Of a stretch of DNA of 33,951 nt, positions 1-8,206 are shown one piece after another. Position 1 is the first letter of the stretch, and each line of letters begins with the position of its first letter. The notes beneath the pieces are model-generated. The model ran no database searches. It saw only the letters and a list, made by a program, of their open reading frames with translations, and was not told where the DNA came from. Position numbers and translations under genes: made by a program. Source of the stretch: Alphaproteobacteria bacterium (GTDB taxonomy: Bacteria > Pseudomonadota > Alphaproteobacteria > Micropepsales > Micropepsaceae); NCBI GenBank assembly GCA_023259375.1, contig JAHFQC010000007.1, positions 100,043 through 133,993 on the forward strand, given 5' to 3'.

Positions 1-1298
1 AGCTTGGCCTCGTTCTGCGGTTCGCCGCCCGACACGATATTGTAGATACCGACTTCCTGGATCGGGGTTTCCTGAACGGCGTTGTTGAAACGCAGCTTGC
101 CTCCGGTTTGGCCGGCGAACTGATAGGCGTTGCGCTCAAGGCCTTGCGGGCGGTCGCCCAGTCTCTCTTCGCCCTTCGCGCCGATGGCGGTCAGCGTGCC
201 GTGCGCGGCGCCGGTGAACTCAATGTGGTTCCAGGCTTCGTTGGGCAAATCGAAGGTGATCGCCTTGCCGCCTTCGACATAGACGTTCCAATCCGGCAAT
301 TCGAAATAGTCGTGCCGGCCCGGCAGCTTCGAGCGGTTGTAGACGCCCGGCCAAGTGGTTTCGGCAATCCCGTCGGAGGCGCCCATCATGCGCTCTTTGA
401 TGTCCCACGCCGCCGTCACCTCCACCTTGCGAATGGTGGTTTGCGGGGAGGTGAGCGCGACCGGCATATTCTTGGTCCAGCCGTAGCGCTTCAGCCATGC
501 ATCGCGGAATTTGGGATCGGTTGGAGCGGGCGTTGAATCGGATGCTCCCGGCTTACCGGTTTCGAGCGCTGCGACTGCCCCATCTCCAAGGGCGCGATCA
601 TAAATCCGGATTTCGTCGATGTCTCCGCCACGCACATACTGGTACTGGCTTTGCACCTGCATCGGCGAAATTACCCGATGGAACGGACCAAACTGATCGA
701 GCCCCGCATCGAGGACCGCCGTCTGAAGTTTTTCCGCGACCAGCTTGCCGCCGACGTAGAGCTTGACGCCTGCCGTCTCGTCCCAAGTGAAGGTGATGTC
801 GATCCACTGATCGGGTGATGGAATGGCATCCATGCGATAGGACACACGGAGGCGGGCGAGATTGTTGTCGGTGACGAACGCGTCGATGCCGTGGCCGTTC
901 CAATCGACGCGCAGAAAGTCCATATCCCACGAGGTATGGTCGGCATAGGAAACACGCCACAACGGGAACTGCATATCGCCCAACGGCTCGCGCGGACGGA
1001 AGCGGAAAGAAAGGGTGCCGCGCTGGGCGTAAATGTTTCCGCCAGCATGCCATGTGAGAAGCTGTTCGCCCGAGGATCGAATGTAAGGACCGGTTTTGGG
1101 ATCGGCGACGATTGCGGTCTTGTCGACGAAGTTGGGCGCGGCATCGCCGGCAGCGATATCGGCGCTGAATCCTTTGGCACCCGAGAGATAGAACAGTAGA
1201 CCGTCATTCGCGGCTGCACTGTCGCCTAGGGCGGGAGAGAGGGCCGACGCCGACAGCAGAACCGCCGCGGCCAGTTGGCGTGACGACTTCTTCTTCAT
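1..1298 (-). CDS. Secreted LamG-domain (concanavalin A-like) protein, C-terminus beyond window
   Basis: This reading frame stays open from an ATG at 1298 to the window edge, about 432 codons. A GGAG ribosome site lies about nine bases before the ATG. The protein begins with a lysine-rich, then alanine-rich signal peptide ending near ALGDSAAA. Residues about 30-220 look like a LamG/concanavalin A-like beta-sandwich: a stretch on water-exposed strands, a segment with the pattern WIDITFTWDE followed by GVKLYVGGKL, and GGDIDEIRIYDRAL, which is typical of the last LamG strand. After a proline-rich linker a second part (about residue 235 on) has many beta-type and aromatic segments that I do not recognise. 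It lies 160 bases downstream of the TonB receptor on the same strand, beyond that gene's terminator, so it probably has its own promoter. A carbohydrate-binding or glycan-degrading role fits the neighbours but is inferred; no catalytic motif is visible. Confidence 0.75.
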   Translation of the reverse strand, partial: MKKKSSRQLAAAVLLSASALSPALGDSAAANDGLLFYLSGAKGFSADIAAGDAAPNFVDKTAIVADPKTGPYIRSSGEQLLTWHAGGNIYAQRGTLSFRFRPREPLGDMQFPLWRVSYADHTSWDMDFLRVDWNGHGIDAFVTDNNLARLRVSYRMDAIPSPDQWIDITFTWDETAGVKLYVGGKLVAEKLQTAVLDAGLDQFGPFHRVISPMQVQSQYQYVRGGDIDEIRIYDRALGDGAVAALETGKPGASDSTPAPTDPKFRDAWLKRYGWTKNMPVALTSPQTTIRKVEVTAAWDIKERMMGASDGIAETTWPGVYNRSKLPGRHDYFELPDWNVYVEGGKAITFDLPNEAWNHIEFTGAAHGTLTAIGAKGEERLGDRPQGLERNAYQFAGQTGGKLRFNNAVQETPIQEVGIYNIVSGGEPQNEAK

Positions 1299-1400
1299 AG
1301 CAAGGCTCCAGTCCACAAGGCCACGACTGTATACGCCACATACCGGAAGAGCGCGGCTAGTTCGATTGTCGCGCGCGTCCATGATTGCCCGATTATGCAT

Positions 1401-1432
1401 AAAAAAAGCGCCGGGGAAGATATCCCCGGCGC
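1401..1432 (-). terminator. Rho-independent terminator of the TonB receptor gene
   Basis: A perfect 10-bp stem (1408-1417 with 1423-1432) closes a five-base loop and is followed on the minus strand by seven T residues (1407-1401). It sits 27 bases after the receptor stop codon. Confidence 0.93.
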
Positions 1433-1458
1433 GACTGATGACAAGTGGAGAAACGAGA

Positions 1459-4401
1459 TCAGAAATCGTACTTGATGCCGATGTAGTAGTCGGTACCGGT
1501 GCGATGGTTCACGTACATGTACTTGTTCGAGCTGCCATAGTAGCCCGTGTACTGCCGCTGATGCTGATCCGTGAGATTGAGCGCATCGAACGTGACCATA
1601 AAGTGGTCGTTGAACTTGTAGCTCGCGGACGCATCGAGATTGAAGGTGTCGTCGCCCGCTTCGTAATCGGTGTACTGGCCAGGCAGCGACATGAAGTAGT
1701 GGCTGCGATAGGACGCCGAAACGCGCGCCTGGAACACCGTGTCATCATAGTAGACGGTGGTGTTGTAGCTGTTACGCGACTGGTTTGTGAGCGGGTGGTA
1801 CGAGCAGGCCGTTCCGACGATGTAGCACATGCTCGATTCCACGAACGTACCGTTCGCGGTCACGCCGAAATTGCTCCAAATGTCGGGCAGGAACGTGAAC
1901 GGCTGCTGCCAGTTGACTTCCACGCCGTCGATATGGCCGCCGGGGGTGTTGATCGACTCGCCGATCGACCAGGACGCGGTCGCGCAGTTCGGGGTCGCAC
2001 CGCACGCGGCCTGCAACGCCGCCGCACCGATCGTCTTCGACACGCCCGTCACATAGGACGGCAATGTGAAGATTGCATCGCCCGCCGCGTTCGGAACAAC
2101 GCTGCTGTTGCGGTAGGTCGCGATGAACGTCCCCAGCTTCTTGTAGAAGCCGGCCACCGACAGCATCGCGCCCTTGCCGTAATACCATTCGAACGCGAGG
2201 TCGATGGTGTTGGCACGGAACGGCTTCAGGTTGGAGTTCGCCACGTTGACGGAGTGCGAAGAACCGGAAACGCTGATGTAGTCGCCGGCGAGGCTGCCCA
2301 GGTCAGGACGGCTCATCACCTGCGCCATGTTAAGGCGGACCAGGACGTTTTCGACGGGCTCCAAGACCGCGTTCAAGGTCGGCAGCACATCGTGATAGCC
2401 GGACGTCGTCATTGTGGGCTGGAAGCTGCCCGACGAGGTCAGGCCATAACCAAGCGCCGTAACCATGGTGTTGATATAGCGGGCACCGACGTCGCCACGG
2501 AAGCTCATGCCATAGAGTTCAGTGTCCCATCCCGCCTGGATCCAACCGGCATAGTCGTTTTCCTGGACCGAACGGTTGTTGCCGAGGTCAGGACCAGGGC
2601 CGACCTTGAGCGCGTTCTCGTAGTCCCACGCCTTCTGCGCCTTGTCGAAGTCGACCACGAACCAGGAATGCGGCGTGACGCCAGGAGCGTACCCCGGCAA
2701 GTTGACCATCGAAGCAATGTCGGAAATCTTCGTGGTCTGGACCTTGTTGGCGAACGTTCCGGCAGCCGTACCCGAACCGTAGAACGCCGCGCTGGTCGAA
2801 GCGCCATAGGCGCTTGCGTAAGTCTCCTGGCTGCTCGCGGCCGTGGCAGTCCCTTCGCCCGTGGTCAGGCGATAGGAAACCGTGCGGAAGCCGTAGTTCT
2901 TGTAGTCGAAACCGCCGCTGATGGTGATTTCACTACGCGGCTTGAACTCGATGTCCCACGACGCCGCGCGGAAGCTGTTGAAGTTGTACTGCGGACGGCG
3001 GCGGAAGCTCGAAACAAACCAGCAGTTGGAGCCAGTCGTGCAACCGCTTGCACCAGCCGACGGCGCCGCCGACGGCAGCCCGGCGACATCCAAGCTGGCA
3101 CTGCCATAGTCCAGTTCGGGCGACCAGTTGTTGCCGTTGTTCTGGAAGTCGTAGCCGTAGCCCGAGACGTTGAACTGATCGAGCATGATGTAATCCTGAA
3201 GCGGATTACGATGATGCGACTCCGACCAACCGAGCCGGACGTTGGTCTTGAGCTTCTCGGAGAAGCTGTGCGAGCCCTCCAGAGTCAGCTGCATAAAGCG
3301 GGTGTCGAGATTGTCACGACGATGCTCTGTGCGAATCTTGGCGCCGCTGGTGCTCTCCAGGACAGGCTGCCAATAGCACGTCGTCGTACCACCGCAATTA
3401 CCGGCCGGGATGTAGGTCTGGTTGGCAACGCCGCTCAGCGTACCGAACGAGTTGGTCTGCATCTCGAGCTGGGTCTCTTCGCGGTTCGACGAGAAATCCG
3501 AGAACAGACCCGAGAGTGTGAACAAGGTGTCTTCACCAGCCTGCCACTGCAACGTGCTCGACAGACCGAGACGCTTTTCGCCGCCGCGATAGAGTTCGTA
3601 GCGAGGCATGCGCGGACGTACCGGAATGCCCGTCGTAGCCGGCGTCTTGGTATCGATCGGCACAGCGGAGTTGCCGTTGGCCGAGATACGAACGGTCGAA
3701 GCGCCCGCTTCGAGGGTGTGGCGGACGGTATACGCACCGGAGAACAGCGCTCCCACGCGACCGCCGAGGAACGTGTCGGAAACCAGCATCGAGACCTTGG
3801 GATTGGCCGAGCCGGCGAAGTCGTTATAGCCTTCCTGCACCGCAGCCGAGAGGACAAAGCGGTTGTAATCGAACGGACGGGCGGTCCGCATGTCGACGGT
3901 AGCGCCGAGCGAACCTTCTTCCATCGAAGCCGATGCCGACTTGTTGACGGTCAAACCGCTGAACAGTTCGGAGCCGAAAACGTTGAAGTCGAACGAGCGG
4001 CCGCGATTGGTGCCGCCGGATGCGTCAGAACCACCGGCCGTCGACATCGCTTCGAGGCCGTTGATGCGCACGCGCGAGAACAGCGGGCCAAGGCCGCGGA
4101 CGGTGATCTGGCGACCTTCGCCGGCATCGCGGTTGATCGCGACACCTGGAATGCGCTGCAGCGATTCCGACACGTTCATGTCGGGGAATTTCGCGATGTC
4201 TTCGGCCATGATCGAGTCGGTGGCACCAAGCGAGTTGCGCTTCATGTCCATCGCTTTTTCAAGGCTGGCGCGGTAACCGGTCACAACGACCGTTTCCATG
4301 TCCTCTTGCGCATACGCGGCGCCGCTGGCGCCAACGACGGCCATTAGAGCCACAGCAGATGCGCCCAGCTTGAAGCTCGCGGTCAAATTCCTGTTCAACA
4401 C
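1459..4401 (-). CDS. TonB-dependent outer-membrane receptor
   Basis: This 980-residue protein is an outer-membrane active transporter that uses TonB/ExbB/ExbD energy to import a ligand, here probably an oligosaccharide. Residues 1-31 are a signal peptide ending in GAAYAQ. A TonB-box-like stretch (METVVVTGYR) follows, then a plug domain with IMAEDIAKFPDMNVSESLQR and ITVRGLGP. The rest is a long beta-barrel ending in the aromatic residue F (YIGIKYDF), as outer-membrane proteins do. It matches the Caulobacter/Xanthomonas receptor group (the TIGR01782-like type). The start is GTG at 4401, supported by an AGGGAGG ribosome site about seven bases upstream. Upstream lie two copies of a TGACACCGGTGTCA operator, so the local LacI protein probably controls it. 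The substrate cannot be read directly; the kduI/kduD neighbours point to uronic-acid-containing glycans. Confidence 0.93.
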   Translation of the reverse strand: MLNRNLTASFKLGASAVALMAVVGASGAAYAQEDMETVVVTGYRASLEKAMDMKRNSLGATDSIMAEDIAKFPDMNVSESLQRIPGVAINRDAGEGRQITVRGLGPLFSRVRINGLEAMSTAGGSDASGGTNRGRSFDFNVFGSELFSGLTVNKSASASMEEGSLGATVDMRTARPFDYNRFVLSAAVQEGYNDFAGSANPKVSMLVSDTFLGGRVGALFSGAYTVRHTLEAGASTVRISANGNSAVPIDTKTPATTGIPVRPRMPRYELYRGGEKRLGLSSTLQWQAGEDTLFTLSGLFSDFSSNREETQLEMQTNSFGTLSGVANQTYIPAGNCGGTTTCYWQPVLESTSGAKIRTEHRRDNLDTRFMQLTLEGSHSFSEKLKTNVRLGWSESHHRNPLQDYIMLDQFNVSGYGYDFQNNGNNWSPELDYGSASLDVAGLPSAAPSAGASGCTTGSNCWFVSSFRRRPQYNFNSFRAASWDIEFKPRSEITISGGFDYKNYGFRTVSYRLTTGEGTATAASSQETYASAYGASTSAAFYGSGTAAGTFANKVQTTKISDIASMVNLPGYAPGVTPHSWFVVDFDKAQKAWDYENALKVGPGPDLGNNRSVQENDYAGWIQAGWDTELYGMSFRGDVGARYINTMVTALGYGLTSSGSFQPTMTTSGYHDVLPTLNAVLEPVENVLVRLNMAQVMSRPDLGSLAGDYISVSGSSHSVNVANSNLKPFRANTIDLAFEWYYGKGAMLSVAGFYKKLGTFIATYRNSSVVPNAAGDAIFTLPSYVTGVSKTIGAAALQAACGATPNCATASWSIGESINTPGGHIDGVEVNWQQPFTFLPDIWSNFGVTANGTFVESSMCYIVGTACSYHPLTNQSRNSYNTTVYYDDTVFQARVSASYRSHYFMSLPGQYTDYEAGDDTFNLDASASYKFNDHFMVTFDALNLTDQHQRQYTGYYGSSNKYMYVNHRTGTDYYIGIKYDF

Positions 4402-4873
4402 GTATTCCCTCCCTCACTGCTGCCATCGCGGCGGCTTGTTTTCCGCTTCGCGCGACAGCGTCGGTTCCGAACGTTTCCCTCACACCGGATGCCGGACCGG
4501 CGTTTGACACCGGTGTCAGTCACTTTTGACACCGGTAGCACCGAAACATACGTCGATCTCGTTCGACGCCACAAGGGCGTCATGGCAGAATCAAGGCGTT
4601 GTCGGACGCGCGATGCAACTGTGCAACACCTTCAAGCACTTACTGGTAACGCTAACTCGGCGTAAGGACCTGAACGACTTAGCGAAACCCTGCGTCCCGA
4701 GCCGCCCACGCTGTGACGGTCTGCCCCGACCTTCGCGCACGCCGTGAGGTGGCCGCGGGAAGCAAAGCGCTCGTTCTCGGCTTGCTGCCGCAACCAACTA
4801 TGGCCAAGTTCCACCGCGTTCTGTAACGCGTTCCATACCTTAGAAGAACAGACCCGGCGCAGAGGACAAGATA
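4402..4873. promoter_or_regulatory. Divergent control region between TonB receptor and esterase
   Basis: These 472 bases hold no gene that I can support. They separate the receptor (minus) from the esterase (plus) and contain the repressor-type palindromes listed separately. A further weak half-site (CACACCGG, 4481-4488) lies one more interval to the left. No confident -35/-10 pair was assigned. Confidence 0.6.
4505..4540. promoter_or_regulatory. Tandem LacI-type operators before the TonB receptor
   Basis: A perfect 14-bp palindrome, TGACACCGGTGTCA, occupies 4505-4518. A second copy with 12 of 14 matches, TGACACCGGTAGCA, occupies 4527-4540. Their centres are 22 bp apart, about two helical turns, so two repressor dimers could sit on the same DNA face. 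LacI-family sites are typically even palindromes with a central CG, as here. Binding by the repressor at 8207-9262 is inferred from proximity and from the other copies near 4875 and 8150. Confidence 0.7.
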
Positions 4874-6433
4874 ATGATAACGGTGTCAGACAGAAGACAA
4901 GTCTTGGCGGGCCTCTCGGCAATCGGAGCAACAGGTGCAGCCGCAGCGGCGCCGCGCATGGCAGTACCGTTCGCCCACACCAGCTTGGGGCCAGTCGAAG
5001 GGACGACAGAGAGCAGCATCCACGTCTTCAAAGGGCTTCGGTACGGCGCCGATACACGTCTAGCCCGGTTCCAAGCCCCAATACCCGCCAAGCCCTGGCA
5101 TGAAGTCCGCAAGGCGATCGCCTATGGCGCGGCGTGTCCGCAGACATCGAACGAGGAAAACCAAAGCGAAGACTGCCTCTTTCTCAATGTTTGGACACCG
5201 GCCCTTCGCGATGGCGGCAAGCGGCCCGTGATGTTCTATATCCACGGCGGTGCCTATTCGAACGGCTCGGGCTCGGCAGCGATCTACGACGGCGCCAATC
5301 TCTGCAAGCGCGGCAATGTCGTGGTGGTGACGATCAATCACCGGCTCAATGCCTTCGGTTATCTCTCGCTTGGCATGCTGGATGAGCGGTATGCCGACTC
5401 CGGCAATGCCGGACAGCTCGACATCATTCTGGCGCTCAACTGGGTCAAGGAGAACATCGCCGAGTTCGGCGGCGATCCCGATTGCGTGATGGTGTTCGGC
5501 CAGTCCGGCGGCGGCGCCAAGATTGCAACCATGATGGCGATGCCGAGCGCCCGCGGCCTGTTTCATCGCGCCGCTACTATGAGCGGCCAGCAGATCACCG
5601 CCTCGGGACCGCTGAACGCGAGAAAACGCGCTCAGATCTACTTGAAAGCACTCGGCGTGACCAAAGTCGACGAATTGAAGACCATCGACACGGCCAGGCT
5701 GGTCGCAGCCTTGGCAGCGGTAGACCCGATCATTGGCTCGGGCGGTCTCTATTTCGGGCCAGTGCTCGATTTCAAGAATTTGACGCGCCACCCGTTCTAT
5801 CCCGATGCACCGGCTGAGAGCGCATCCATTCCCATGATGATCGGCAATACCCATGACGAGACGCGCGCCTTCATCACCGATCCGGGCGTCTATAAGCTCA
5901 CCTGGGAGGAACTCCCGGAACGGCTCGCAAAAAATTTGCGCGTCGATATCCTGCCGTCGCTTGTGATCGGGCAGTATCGGACATGGTTCCCCGGCATTTC
6001 GCCGACCGACCTGTTCTTCCTCGCCACAACAGCGGGGCGATCCTGGCGCGGCGCGATCATCGAGGACGAACTGCGCGCCACAGCAGGCACGCCGGCATTT
6101 GCTTACCAGCTCGACTGGCCCTGCCCCGACGATCACCGCCGCGCACAACACATGACCGATATCCCGCTCGCCTTCGACAACACTGGTAAGCCGGGCGCCG
6201 TCACCGGCGATGGTGAAGCTGCGCGCCGAATGGCGGCCGTGTTGAGCGAGACCTTCATTGCCTTTGCCAGGACCGGAAATCCCAACAACAGGTTGCTGCC
6301 GGATTGGCGGCCCTACTCACTGGCCAAACGAGAGACCATGGTGTTCGACCTGCCGCCGCATCTCGACAACGATCCGCGCGGGCGCGAGCGCCAGTTGTTC
6401 GAGAAAGTGCCGTTCATCCAGCAGGGAACATGA
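4874..6433 (+). CDS. Exported type-B carboxylesterase
   Basis: This 519-residue protein is a serine hydrolase of the carboxylesterase type-B family, which cleaves ester bonds. The N-terminus has a twin-arginine-like signal (SDRRQVLAGLSAIGATGAAA), so it is probably exported folded. The family signature SEDCLFLNVWTP is present, as is the oxyanion-hole segment YIHGGAYSNGSG. The nucleophile elbow reads FGQSGGG with Ser211 (the usual GESAG has Glu rather than Gln). Glu329 (GNTHDE) and His426 (AQHMTDIPLAF) fit the rest of the triad. A GAGG ribosome site lies about eight bases before the ATG. The gene is divergent from the TonB receptor and has a repressor-like palindrome across its first codons. 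In this setting it may remove acetyl, methyl or acyl groups from a uronate-containing glycan; that substrate is inference. Confidence 0.9.
   Translation: MITVSDRRQVLAGLSAIGATGAAAAAPRMAVPFAHTSLGPVEGTTESSIHVFKGLRYGADTRLARFQAPIPAKPWHEVRKAIAYGAACPQTSNEENQSEDCLFLNVWTPALRDGGKRPVMFYIHGGAYSNGSGSAAIYDGANLCKRGNVVVVTINHRLNAFGYLSLGMLDERYADSGNAGQLDIILALNWVKENIAEFGGDPDCVMVFGQSGGGAKIATMMAMPSARGLFHRAATMSGQQITASGPLNARKRAQIYLKALGVTKVDELKTIDTARLVAALAAVDPIIGSGGLYFGPVLDFKNLTRHPFYPDAPAESASIPMMIGNTHDETRAFITDPGVYKLTWEELPERLAKNLRVDILPSLVIGQYRTWFPGISPTDLFFLATTAGRSWRGAIIEDELRATAGTPAFAYQLDWPCPDDHRRAQHMTDIPLAFDNTGKPGAVTGDGEAARRMAAVLSETFIAFARTGNPNNRLLPDWRPYSLAKRETMVFDLPPHLDNDPRGRERQLFEKVPFIQQGT
4875..4888. promoter_or_regulatory. 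Operator-like palindrome overlapping the esterase start codon
   Basis: TGATAACGGTGTCA matches the perfect upstream palindrome TGACACCGGTGTCA at 12 of 14 positions and begins one base after the A of the start ATG. A repressor bound here would block initiation or early elongation. It could be chance similarity within coding sequence. Confidence 0.45.
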
Positions 6434-6439
6434 GGCGCC

Positions 6440-6473
6440 AAACAAAAGGCCCCCGTCGTTGCAGACGGGGGCC
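6440..6473 (-). terminator. Rho-independent terminator after kduD
   Basis: A perfect 10-bp stem (6448-6457 with 6464-6473, loop GTTGCA) is followed on the minus strand by TTTTGTTT. On the plus strand there is no T-run, so it mainly serves kduD, although the stem also lies 14 bases after the esterase stop. Confidence 0.88.
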
Positions 6474-6499
6474 AGTCGAGCAGACTGAAATGGATCGGA

Positions 6500-7255
6500 T
6501 TAGCGCGCCAGCCAGCCGCCATCGACGGGAATGATGGCGCCGTTGAGGTAATCCGCGGCCGGAGATGCCAGGAACACGGCGGTGCCGCCGACGTCCTTGG
6601 GAGTGCCCCAGCGCCCAGCCGGAATGCGATCCAGAATCGCCTTGGAGCGATCGGGGTCCTCACGGAGCTGCTGGGTGTTGTCGGTCGCCATGTAGCCGGG
6701 GGCGATGGCATTGACGTTGATGTTCTTCGACGCCCATTCGTTGGCGAGAAGCCGTGTGATGCCGGCAATGCCGCTCTTGGAGGCGGTGTAGCTCGGCACC
6801 CGGATGCCGCCCTGGAACGACAGCATTGACGCGATGTTGATGATCTTGCCGCCGCCTTGCTTGACGAACTGACGGCCGGCCGCCTGACTGAGGAAGAACG
6901 CGGACTTGATGTTGACGTTCATCACGTCGTCCCAGTCCTTCTCGGAAAACTCGAGTGCGTCCTGACGGCGGATCATGCCGGCATTGTTGACCAGGATATC
7001 GAGCCTGCCGAGGCCGGCCACGGTTTCGGCAACAACACGCCCCACCGGCTCGATGGAGATCAGGTTGGCATTGATGCTGACGAACTTGCGACCGATCTTC
7101 TTGATGATCGCTTCGGTTTCGGTCGGAGGGACGAAGCCGGCCACGGCGATATCGGCACCCGCTTCCGCCAGTGCCACCGCGATACCCTGCCCGAGGCCGG
7201 TATTGGCACCGGTAACGAGGGCGACTTTGCCTTCAAGGCTGAAAAGATTGCTCAT
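6500..7255 (-). CDS. kduD: 2-dehydro-3-deoxy-D-gluconate 5-dehydrogenase (KduD)
   Basis: This 251-residue cytoplasmic short-chain dehydrogenase reduces 2,5-diketo-3-deoxygluconate to 2-keto-3-deoxygluconate, the second step after KduI in the breakdown of unsaturated uronic acids. The Rossmann motif TGANTGLG is at residues 15-22, NNAG near 90, and the catalytic tetrad is Asn115, Ser143, Tyr156 and Lys160 (YTASK). It ends with PVDGGWLAR, as KduD proteins do, and its length matches the family (about 250). A GGAAGAG ribosome site overlaps the kduI stop region, and the gap to kduI is nine bases, so the two genes are one transcript ending at the terminator at 6440-6473. Other SDR functions such as 2-deoxy-D-gluconate dehydrogenase are close relatives, but the kduI neighbour supports KduD. 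Confidence 0.93.
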   Translation of the reverse strand: MSNLFSLEGKVALVTGANTGLGQGIAVALAEAGADIAVAGFVPPTETEAIIKKIGRKFVSINANLISIEPVGRVVAETVAGLGRLDILVNNAGMIRRQDALEFSEKDWDDVMNVNIKSAFFLSQAAGRQFVKQGGGKIINIASMLSFQGGIRVPSYTASKSGIAGITRLLANEWASKNINVNAIAPGYMATDNTQQLREDPDRSKAILDRIPAGRWGTPKDVGGTAVFLASPAADYLNGAIIPVDGGWLAR

Positions 7256-7264
7256 GGTCTCTTC

Positions 7265-8119
7265 CTATTTCAAATCGGCGACGTCGATGTTCTGCATATC
7301 GGTGTAGTCGAGATTCTCACCGCCCATCGCCCAGATGAACGTGTACGCGGCCGTACCGGCGGCCATGTGTACCGACCACGGCGGCGACACTACGGCTTCA
7401 TCATTCTTCAGGACGATGTGGCGCAGTCCGTCGGCTTGCCCCATGAAATGGAAGACACGGTCGGCGGGATTGACCTTGAAATAGAAATACACTTCCGAGC
7501 GGCGCTCGTGCGTGTGCGGCGGCATCGTGTTCCACACCGAACCGGTCTTCAGCGTCGTCACGCCCAACAGCAGCTGGCACGACTTGCAGGTCGTGGGCAC
7601 GATGTACTGACGGATGGTGCGCTCATTCGAAGTCGCCAGAGCACCGCGTTCCAGCGGCACCGACTTCTCGACAGAGATCTTCACCGTTTCGTAGCGGGTA
7701 TGGGCCGGCGTCGAAGCGAGGTAGAACTTCGCGGGCTTCTTCGGATCGTTCGACGCGAACACCACCTCGGCAGTGCCCATCGGGACATAAAGGCCGTCTT
7801 CCGGGATCATGTCGTACTTGACGCCGTCGACCGTCACCGTGCCGGCGCCTTCGCCGACATTGACGATGCCGAGTTCGCGGCGCTCGAGGTACGGCTTGCC
7901 TTTGGCCGATGCCGGTTCGTCCTGGTGAGGCAGCGCCACCGCCTTGTTCACCGGAAACGCACCGCCGGCGACCAGCCGTTCGATGTGGGTGTAGGTCAGC
8001 GAGATCTCATCGGGAACGAAAATCCCGTCGATCAGATAGCTGTCGCGCAGCTGCTGATTGGTCGCGCCGATGATGCTGGCGGGATCGGTCGCATAAAGGG
8101 TCTTTTTGTACAGGGACAT
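7265..8119 (-). CDS. kduI: 5-keto-4-deoxyuronate isomerase (KduI)
   Basis: This 284-residue cupin-fold enzyme converts 5-keto-4-deoxyuronate, released from unsaturated pectin or other uronate oligomers, to 2,5-diketo-3-deoxygluconate. The metal-binding residues are His202 and His204 (PPHTHE), Glu209 and His251 (SVHMAAG). All four lie exactly six positions after the zinc ligands I recall for the E. coli enzyme (196, 198, 203, 245). I chose the ATG at 8119, eight bases after an AGAGG ribosome site, over a GTG two codons upstream that sits too close to that site. The gene leads the kduI-kduD operon, and an operator-like palindrome lies about 31 bases upstream, between this gene and the repressor. 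Confidence 0.94.
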   Translation of the reverse strand: MSLYKKTLYATDPASIIGATNQQLRDSYLIDGIFVPDEISLTYTHIERLVAGGAFPVNKAVALPHQDEPASAKGKPYLERRELGIVNVGEGAGTVTVDGVKYDMIPEDGLYVPMGTAEVVFASNDPKKPAKFYLASTPAHTRYETVKISVEKSVPLERGALATSNERTIRQYIVPTTCKSCQLLLGVTTLKTGSVWNTMPPHTHERRSEVYFYFKVNPADRVFHFMGQADGLRHIVLKNDEAVVSPPWSVHMAAGTAAYTFIWAMGGENLDYTDMQNIDVADLK

Positions 8120-8149
8120 GGGCACATCCTCTTATAGCCGGCTGGCTTT

Positions 8150-8163
8150 GGTAACCGGTGTCA
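8150..8163. promoter_or_regulatory. LacI-type operator before kduI
   Basis: GGTAACCGGTGTCA matches the receptor-proximal palindrome TGACACCGGTGTCA at 11 of 14 positions, with one half-site and the centre intact. It lies in the 87-base gap between the repressor stop and the kduI start, where a promoter is expected. Confidence 0.6.
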
Positions 8164-8206
8164 TAACTCGCTTGCGCGCGTCGCGCAACGGGCATCCGCG
8201 ATGAAT

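Noticed and set aside
1366..4347. 993-codon open frame antisense to the TonB receptor
   Set aside because: It is an artefact of GC-rich codon use opposite a clear receptor gene. Its translation is Arg/His/Val-rich without domains or signal.
5060..6151. 363-codon minus-strand frame opposite the esterase
   Set aside because: It is antisense to a gene with a complete catalytic triad and family signatures, and its translation has no recognisable domain.
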